NCBI GenBank assembly: GCA_028706995.1
Contig: JAQTVR010000007.1
Span: 1 to 18,800 of the forward strand
Direction: 5' to 3'
Source of the DNA: Dehalococcoidales bacterium
GTDB taxonomy: Bacteria > Chloroflexota > Dehalococcoidia > Dehalococcoidales > UBA5627
DNA: 18,800 bases
The notes beneath the pieces are model-generated. The model was not told the origin of the DNA, did no database searches, and was given only the letters and a program-made list of their open reading frames with translations. The position numbers were made by a program, and so were the translations under genes. Numbering within the stretch: position 1 is the first letter of the stretch; every line of letters begins with the position of its first letter. Shown piece by piece: positions 13,776-18,800 of this stretch.

Positions 13776-15043
13776 AAAGGAATCGTCTGCTCTCTTGTCG
13801 GGCCGATACAGGCGAAGTTGACCGGACAGTTCATAAAGTGTTCCATGCGACTTATGTACTTCCTGGTCTGCGAAGGCAAATCCTCGTATTTTCTTATATG
13901 GTCTGTAGATGTCTGCCAGCCTTCCAGTTCCTCGTAAACAGGTTGACACCTGTCATATTCGGAAACACCGGCCGGTATATAATCGATAATTTTCCCATCC
14001 AGCTTATAAGCAATACAAATTTTTAACACGGGTAGCTCGTCGAGAACGTCGATACGGGTTATAATAGCGCCGGTAAACCCGTTTATCTGGCTGGAAAAAC
14101 GAGCCGCCACGCCATCGAACCAGCCACAACGCCTGGGTCTGCCGGTGGTGGTGCCAAATTCGTGAGCTTTTACTCGAATAGCCTCACCGACTGCATCGTT
14201 AAGCTCTGTAGGCATAGGCCCGCTGCCAACCCTTGTACAATAAGCCTTATACACCCCCAGCACCCTGTCGATACTGGTCGGGCTGATACCGGAACCCAGA
14301 CAGCCACCGCCGGATAACGGTGATGATGAGGTAGCGTAGGGATATGTCCCGAAATCCGGGTCAAGCAGCGCTCCCTGCGCCCCTTCGAGTATGATAAGGT
14401 CATTTCTTTTCTGCGCATCCCGAAGAAGTGTTATGGTTTCCTTTATATAAGGAGCCAGGCGGTCGCCATATTCACAACAGCAACTATATATTTCTTGTAA
14501 AGATAGAGGTTCAACACCATATATCTTGGTTAAAATGTCATTCTTAGTTTCAAGTACCATGCTCAGGCGTTCTTTTAAACCTTTCTTATCAAGGAGTTCT
14601 CCTATTCTTATCCCCTGCCTGGCTATTTTATCTGCAAAAGCCGGACCTATACCACGCCTGGTAGTTCCAAGAGCTTTGCCTGCCCGCGATTTTTCTTCAA
14701 GTTCATCCATGATAATATGATATGGCATGACGATATGCGCTCTATCACTGATTACCAACCGGTTCGTATCGATACCGGTCCGGTTAAGTGCATCTATTTC
14801 CTCTATCAACTTTGCCGGGTTAACCACCACACCGTTACCGATTATACAGGTAACCCCGGGATAAAATATTCCGGAGGGTACCAGGTGAAGTTTGAACTCA
14901 CCAGATGGATTTATAACAGTATGCCCGGCATTATCGCCGCCGGAAAACCTGACGACTACCTGTGCTTTCTCAGATAGCATATCGACTACCTTCCCCTTCC
15001 CCTCGTCTCCCCATTGCGCTCCTACTATAGCAATAACTGGCAT
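13760..15043 (-). CDS. purA: Adenylosuccinate synthetase
   Basis: PurA joins IMP and aspartate with GTP to give adenylosuccinate, the first step from IMP to AMP. The 427-residue protein starts with VIAIVGAQWGDEGKGK, carrying catalytic Asp13 and the phosphate loop. It has His41 in NAGHTV, the GTTRRGIGPAF loop, LLLEGAQGALLD-type sequence (here ILEGAQGALLD), and a TTGRPRRCGWFD segment near the end of the GTP/IMP site. Length is normal. AGGTGG (15048-15053) is 4 nt before the ATG and sits next to the stop of the upstream phosphatidyltransferase gene, 11 nt away, so the two are cotranscribed. Its 3' end forms part of an inverted repeat. Confidence 0.97.
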   Translation of the reverse strand: MPVIAIVGAQWGDEGKGKVVDMLSEKAQVVVRFSGGDNAGHTVINPSGEFKLHLVPSGIFYPGVTCIIGNGVVVNPAKLIEEIDALNRTGIDTNRLVISDRAHIVMPYHIIMDELEEKSRAGKALGTTRRGIGPAFADKIARQGIRIGELLDKKGLKERLSMVLETKNDILTKIYGVEPLSLQEIYSCCCEYGDRLAPYIKETITLLRDAQKRNDLIILEGAQGALLDPDFGTYPYATSSSPLSGGGCLGSGISPTSIDRVLGVYKAYCTRVGSGPMPTELNDAVGEAIRVKAHEFGTTTGRPRRCGWFDGVAARFSSQINGFTGAIITRIDVLDELPVLKICIAYKLDGKIIDYIPAGVSEYDRCQPVYEELEGWQTSTDHIRKYEDLPSQTRKYISRMEHFMNCPVNFACIGPTREQTIPLNPIF

Positions 15044-15054
15044 CTTTCCACCTA

Positions 15055-15645
15055 CTATTTTATTTCTTTTAACCGGTGTCCCACGTGGTATAAACGCTGT
15101 CCCACAGTAAATATACTAAAGACAGCTATTATACCCAGGGCAATCTCTAACTGGTTTATAAGTAATCCTATCGCAAGCACAATAACCCTTTCAGGTCGTG
15201 TAAAAAGCCCTTCAAGACACTCTACCTTTACAATCTCCGCTTTTGCCCTGATATAGCTTACCACCAGTGAAGATAAAAGTGTAATACCGACAAGCATTAT
15301 ACCAATTATCGACCCTTGTCCGGCAAACCAGTATAACAGACCCAGTAACAAAACGCCCTCCGACAAACGGTCAAGGGTGGAATCAAGTACACCGCCAAAA
15401 AGCGTGACTTTGCCGGTTCTGCGGGCCAGAGAACCGTCCATCATATCGAAGTACCCGCCGAAAAGTATTAAAAGGCCTGCTACCAGCATATGGCCGGTGG
15501 CAGCGAACACAGCGGTAACCACCGCTAGTAAAAACCCAATCCAGGTCAGGGTATTGGGAGTGACCCGCGTCCTGGCTAACAGCGATATCACAGGGTCGGT
15601 AAAATATTTTTCTGCGGTTTTACGAGCCTTAGCTAATTTATTCAT
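15055..15645 (-). CDS. CDP-alcohol phosphatidyltransferase, probably phosphatidylinositol phosphate synthase
   Basis: A 196-residue integral membrane protein with about six hydrophobic segments. The family motif is complete: Asp67 and Asp70 in DMMDGSLAR, then Gly, then Asp88 and Asp92 in GGVLDSTLD. These aspartates bind the metals and CDP. The enzyme joins CDP-diacylglycerol to an alcohol. Because ino1 and a PimA-like glycosyltransferase lie in the same operon, inositol-1-phosphate is the most likely acceptor, giving phosphatidylinositol phosphate. Glycerol-3-phosphate (PgsA activity) is the alternative and the motif alone cannot decide. No good ribosome site precedes the ATG. An 8-codon frame (ATG at about 15668) ends as TGATG across the start, so coupling to it is possible but unproven. 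Confidence 0.88.
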   Translation of the reverse strand: MNKLAKARKTAEKYFTDPVISLLARTRVTPNTLTWIGFLLAVVTAVFAATGHMLVAGLLILFGGYFDMMDGSLARRTGKVTLFGGVLDSTLDRLSEGVLLLGLLYWFAGQGSIIGIMLVGITLLSSLVVSYIRAKAEIVKVECLEGLFTRPERVIVLAIGLLINQLEIALGIIAVFSIFTVGQRLYHVGHRLKEIK

Positions 15646-15712
15646 CAGTTATAATTAAAAAATATTTTCATCTATGATTGACGTTATTTTGCCGGGTTGA
15701 AAGATTTACAGT

Positions 15713-16864
15713 TTAATAATTAACAGGCCATTCCGGCTTCGTCTGCCTGTTAAAGATTTCTAGATAAAAGTCATTAATCCTGCGGGCCACTTTCCGCCAA
15801 TCATATTCATGGGAAGTAAGAATACCCCTGGCTCCCATTTCAGAACGGAGGGTTTTATCCGATAAAATTTTTCGCAGTGCGTTAGCTAATTCTATATCAT
15901 TTTTAGGCGGTACTAATAACCCTTCCCTCCCGTTTGTCAGTACAGAGGCATAACCATCTATATTGGTAGCTATTATGGGAGTACCCACAGCCATGGCCTC
16001 CAACAGGATAATACCGAAACTCTCCTGGCCGATTGCCGGTGCACAGAACACATCGGCAGTCTTATAATAACGCGGCAAGTCTTCCAAAGGTATGTTACCT
16101 AAGAACACTACATCCTGAACACAGTTTTTCTTAACATCCCTTTCAAACCTATCCCGCAATACAGTTCCCGGCCCGGTTATTATCAGCCTGGAATCGGGAA
16201 ATTCTTCTTTTATCTGTTGATATGCCTTAAGCAGGTACTTAACTCCCTTTCGCTTCTCCAGTCGCCCGACGAATAAAATGTTCAGTTTCCCATCACAATA
16301 TTTTTCTATCGGTTTAACATCGGGATTAAAATGATCTAAATCTATCCCATTAGGGATGATAGTGTAATCACCGGGAACATGCTTCTGAGCATACTCCATT
16401 GCCGTCTTAGATACAGCAATCCTGCCCATAACTTTGCGGCTACGCCTCTTAAGCATTAAGGTCGATACCGGCCATCCCCAATTATAACCCACCCTGTTTG
16501 TAGCAGCATGGAATGTTCCTATGTTGACAGTATGAGAAAATCTCAACACTGCGGAACACAACATGGGCATAAACGGCTCATGGAGATGAATTATATCGAA
16601 CTTTTCCCTTTCCAGGACTTCCTTTATCTGCGGGGCAAGATGCAACGATATAGCTATGCGTGTAGTCGTACCACGAGTCGGGACAGGCCGCGCTTTCCCT
16701 ATATTAAGATACCGACTATTTTCACTGGTAACTTCCTTTGATGTCGGGGCAATGATCCTGACATCATGTCCCATTCCCGTAAGTTGTTTCTCCAGAGCTA
16801 ATATATGGTTGACTACCCCACCGGGGTAAGAAAAATCATAGGGAGATACTAATGCAATCTTCAA
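15713..16864 (-). CDS. GT4 family glycosyltransferase (PimA-like)
   Basis: A 383-residue GT-B fold glycosyltransferase. Near the N-terminus is the glycine-rich YDFSYPGGVVNH loop. The donor-binding half has LFVGRLEKRKG (about 197-207), ITGPG, and the E-x7-E motif from Glu281 to Glu289 (ESFGIILLE) followed by AMAVGTPII. This pattern is that of retaining GT4 enzymes. The N-terminal half resembles phosphatidylinositol mannosyltransferase PimA, and the neighbouring inositol-lipid genes support a phosphatidylinositol acceptor. The sugar (mannose from GDP-mannose in PimA) is inferred. I prefer the TTG at 16864 (starting KIALVSPYDF) because GGTG lies 5 nt upstream; a GTG at 16882 adds six residues but has no ribosome site. 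There is no membrane segment. Confidence 0.88.
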   Translation of the reverse strand: MKIALVSPYDFSYPGGVVNHILALEKQLTGMGHDVRIIAPTSKEVTSENSRYLNIGKARPVPTRGTTTRIAISLHLAPQIKEVLEREKFDIIHLHEPFMPMLCSAVLRFSHTVNIGTFHAATNRVGYNWGWPVSTLMLKRRSRKVMGRIAVSKTAMEYAQKHVPGDYTIIPNGIDLDHFNPDVKPIEKYCDGKLNILFVGRLEKRKGVKYLLKAYQQIKEEFPDSRLIITGPGTVLRDRFERDVKKNCVQDVVFLGNIPLEDLPRYYKTADVFCAPAIGQESFGIILLEAMAVGTPIIATNIDGYASVLTNGREGLLVPPKNDIELANALRKILSDKTLRSEMGARGILTSHEYDWRKVARRINDFYLEIFNRQTKPEWPVNY

Positions 16865-16916
16865 AATATCACCAGACCCCACACCGAAAGTTTGCTTAAG
16901 TTAACTGCCACAATGT

Positions 16917-18059
16917 TTAGTTAGCTTTTTTCTTTGGTGCCGGTTTCTCAGTGCACTCCGATCCCGATTTCTCAGCCTTTTCATTAACCGAGTTAGCCAC
17001 AATAAATTCTTCTACCATGCGACGGGCTTCGTCATCATGATATTGAACAGGAGGTGATTTCATGAAATATGATGACGGAGCATTAAGTGAACCTTTCAGT
17101 CCTTTATCCAGAGCCAGTTTACAGCACCTGATGGCATCGATGACAACGCCTGCGGAGTTGGGGCTGTCCCAAACTTCCAGCTTCAATTCCAGATCCAGAG
17201 GGACATCACCGAAGGTACGCCCTTCCATCTTTATATGGCAGAACTTGCGGTCTTTAAGCCAGGGCACATAATCGCTGGGCCCTACATGGATATCATCCGG
17301 GTCCATTTTATAATCAAGTTGTGAAGTGACCGCATTGGTCTTGGATATCTTTTTGGATTCCAGCCTTTCTCTCTCAAGCATATTCAAAAAGTCGGTATTG
17401 CCACCGAAATTCAATTGATAAGTTCTTTCCACTTTGACACCCCTGTCACTGAACAGGCGGGTAAGCACACGGTGTACGATCGTAGCGCCAACATGTGACT
17501 TGATATCATCACCGATTATAGGCAATCCCTTGTTTTCAAAACGTTGCTGCCAGTACTTTTCACGGGCAATAAAAACCGGAATGCAGTTTATCATACCGCA
17601 ACCGGCTTCCAGTATCTGCTCTACATACCACTTGGTGGCTTCTTCGCTGCCTACCGGCAGGTAGTTGATAACCACATCCGTTTTGGTCTCTTTCAGAATT
17701 TTTACGATATCGGCTGTCGGTCCCGGTGCCTTCTCGATTATCTGGGAGAGATATTTTCCCAGGCCGTCATGAGTCATACCCCTCTCCACCTTGACCCCCA
17801 ACGGCTCTACATCACAGAATTTATATGTATTGTTAGGCGTGGTATATATCGCTTTCGCAAGGTCCTGTCCCACCTTATTCTTATCGATATCGAAGGCAGC
17901 TACGAAATTTATATCGCTGATGTGATAACCGCCGAGATTGACATGCATTAATCCAGGCACAAAATCGCATTCTTTTGCCTTTTTATAGAAACTAACGCCC
18001 TGTACCAATGAAGAACAACAATTGCCAACTCCGATTACTGCTACATTTATTTTGCCCAA
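16917..18059 (-). CDS. ino1: Inositol-3-phosphate synthase (myo-inositol-1-phosphate synthase)
   Basis: The enzyme converts glucose 6-phosphate to myo-inositol 1L-1-phosphate using bound NAD. The sequence matches the actinobacterial-type Ino1: KINVAVIGVGNCCSSLVQG at the N-terminus, AAFDIDKNKVG, DVVINYLPVGSEEAT, GDDIKSHVGATIVHR, LNFGGNTDFLNM, VGPSDYVPWL and LEVWDSPNSAGVVID. About 380 residues, slightly long because of a charged Lys/Glu tail of about 25 residues. The start TTG at 18059 has AAGGGG (18068-18073) 8 nt upstream; an ATG nine codons further up lacks a ribosome site. It is the first gene of the lipid/purA operon, with the glycosyltransferase starting about 50 nt after its stop. Confidence 0.95.
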   Translation of the reverse strand: MGKINVAVIGVGNCCSSLVQGVSFYKKAKECDFVPGLMHVNLGGYHISDINFVAAFDIDKNKVGQDLAKAIYTTPNNTYKFCDVEPLGVKVERGMTHDGLGKYLSQIIEKAPGPTADIVKILKETKTDVVINYLPVGSEEATKWYVEQILEAGCGMINCIPVFIAREKYWQQRFENKGLPIIGDDIKSHVGATIVHRVLTRLFSDRGVKVERTYQLNFGGNTDFLNMLERERLESKKISKTNAVTSQLDYKMDPDDIHVGPSDYVPWLKDRKFCHIKMEGRTFGDVPLDLELKLEVWDSPNSAGVVIDAIRCCKLALDKGLKGSLNAPSSYFMKSPPVQYHDDEARRMVEEFIVANSVNEKAEKSGSECTEKPAPKKKAN

Positions 18060-18215
18060 GTTATTAACCCCTTTCCGGAAAAGCATAATTTTTTATTTTT
18101 TTACTATTTTCCGGCCATTTATTAATTAGTCTATATTTTTTATATTTATCGGATCAGGCACATCAAGTACAAAATACCATGCCGCATCTTATTATCTATT
18201 CTGAGCAAATCCGTT

Positions 18216-18233
18216 TGCCCCCAGAATGCCCCC
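18216..18233. repeat. Two TGCCCCC repeats 11 bp apart in the ino1 leader
   Basis: TGCCCCC occurs at 18216-18222 and 18227-18233 on the plus strand, 11 bp apart, about one helical turn. They lie 27-44 bp downstream of the predicted -10 box of the ino1 promoter. The spacing fits a regulator site in the transcribed leader, but chance is possible. Confidence 0.35.
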
Positions 18234-18259
18234 GATATTCCGACAAAAACATCAACAGA

Positions 18260-18289
18260 ACTATAGCTATTTTATACTCAGGTTGTCAA
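18260..18289 (-). promoter_or_regulatory. Predicted sigma70 promoter of the ino1 operon
   Basis: On the minus strand a consensus TTGACA (18284-18289) and a TATAGT (18260-18265) are separated by 18 nt. The predicted start is near 18253. This leaves a leader of about 194 nt before the ino1 TTG, with no open frame of note. The truB-ino1 gap (about 280 bases) otherwise shows only AT-rich sequence and no convincing terminator for truB. Confidence 0.65.
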
Positions 18290-18339
18290 GGTCTTAAAAT
18301 ACCGCTCTTAACATTCTATTCAATAATAATATTGTTATT

Positions 18340-18800
18340 TTAAGTAAAAACCTTTTGAGGCTGCCATAGCCCGGTTTCCTGGTCGAAAAAGAGTATGGCT
18401 AAAAAAGAGCCGTCATTACTATAGGCACGGCATTTTTCAGTACAAGCAATAGAATCATTTTCTAAAATTATGGAAACACCGTTTTTTATATCTCTTTCCT
18501 GCTCATTACCCACTGTGATCGATGCCCAGTGTCGTATGACCGTATCTATAGGGTATACCAGACGTCGCCAATCTTTATTACAAAAGGCTTCTTTAAGTTC
18601 AACAACAGATACAGCTTCTTCGATATTAAAAGGGCCGTATTTTATCCGTACAAGTCCCTGCATACATGCCCCGCATCCAAGCATCTCCCCCAGGTCGTTA
18701 GCCAGCGAGCGGACGTAAGTACCCTTGCTGCACTCCATTTCGATAGTGATTACGGGCGGGGTAAAGTTCAATAGATTCAGACTATAGATCTGCGCCTTCC
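18340..18800 (-). CDS. truB: tRNA pseudouridine(55) synthase, partial (N-terminus beyond right edge)
   Basis: TruB converts U55 in the T-loop of tRNAs to pseudouridine. Only the C-terminal 152 residues are in the window; the frame is open to the right edge, so the catalytic aspartate is not visible. The family signature FTPPVITIEMECSKGTYVR, followed by SLANDLGEMLGCGA, is clear. After that comes the typical RIKYGPFNIEEAVS segment and a C-terminal domain of about 70 residues. An apparent start at 18771 (TTG) is internal, since homologous sequence (IYSLNLLNF) continues upstream of it. The stop is at 18340. The ino1 promoter lies within 100 nt downstream. Confidence 0.93.
   Translation of the reverse strand, partial: KAQIYSLNLLNFTPPVITIEMECSKGTYVRSLANDLGEMLGCGACMQGLVRIKYGPFNIEEAVSVVELKEAFCNKDWRRLVYPIDTVIRHWASITVGNEQERDIKNGVSIILENDSIACTEKCRAYSNDGSFLAILFFDQETGLWQPQKVFT

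Noticed and set aside
15646..15668. Eight-codon upstream frame ending across the phosphatidyltransferase start
   Set aside because: No ribosome site precedes it and such a short frame is expected by chance in AT-rich sequence; kept only as a remark in that gene's entry.
18060..18253. Riboswitch in the ino1 leader
   Set aside because: No known aptamer consensus was recognised and the leader is mostly AT-rich with no clear terminator or anti-terminator pair.

Overview
The window looks like a chromosome segment of an anaerobic Chloroflexota bacterium, probably of the class Dehalococcoidia. This is inferred from gene content and from recalled gene order: rpsO-pnp-dapB-asd-dapA followed by a convergent purA / CDP-alcohol phosphatidyltransferase / GT4 glycosyltransferase / inositol-1-phosphate synthase run with truB nearby. 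No 16S rRNA or other taxonomic marker is in the window, so the assignment is tentative. A metF gene is present, which argues against Dehalococcoides mccartyi itself.

Region 1 (1-5368) is accessory DNA, most likely the right end of an integrated element. A minus-strand operon of three nuclease-like genes runs off the left edge: a PD-(D/E)XK-type protein, a beta-CASP metallo-beta-lactamase ribonuclease-like protein, and a second PD-(D/E)XK-type protein cut by the window edge. A plus-strand operon diverges from it: an AbrB-like/zinc-ribbon protein, an unknown 155-residue protein, and a 581-residue large serine recombinase. Two back-to-back sigma70-type promoters flank a perfect 15-bp tandem repeat between the operons. 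The recombinase gene ends inside the 3' end of queA on the opposite strand, which is where an attachment site would be expected. The nuclease operon is the best candidate in the window for an undescribed system, perhaps anti-phage or anti-plasmid defence.

Region 2 (5335-7557) is chromosomal: metF then queA on the minus strand, with a palindromic promoter region ahead of metF and a hairpin-rich dispersed-type repeat between metF and the divergent surE.

Region 3 (7558-13739) is plus strand: surE, then rpsO-pnp (S15 and polynucleotide phosphorylase) from a strong promoter, then dapB-asd-dapA, three enzymes of the diaminopimelate/lysine pathway. It closes with a strong bidirectional terminator.

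Region 4 (13741-18800) is minus strand: the 3' part of truB (cut by the right edge), then ino1, a PimA-like GT4 glycosyltransferase, a CDP-alcohol phosphatidyltransferase and purA. Ino1, the phosphatidyltransferase and the glycosyltransferase together fit synthesis and glycosylation of phosphatidyl-myo-inositol. The operon has a consensus-like promoter and a leader of about 190 nt.

No rRNA, tRNA, CRISPR array or insertion sequence was seen. No gene-free stretch exceeds 300 bases. The longest (about 176, 276, 129 and 280 bases) are covered by the promoter and repeat entries.
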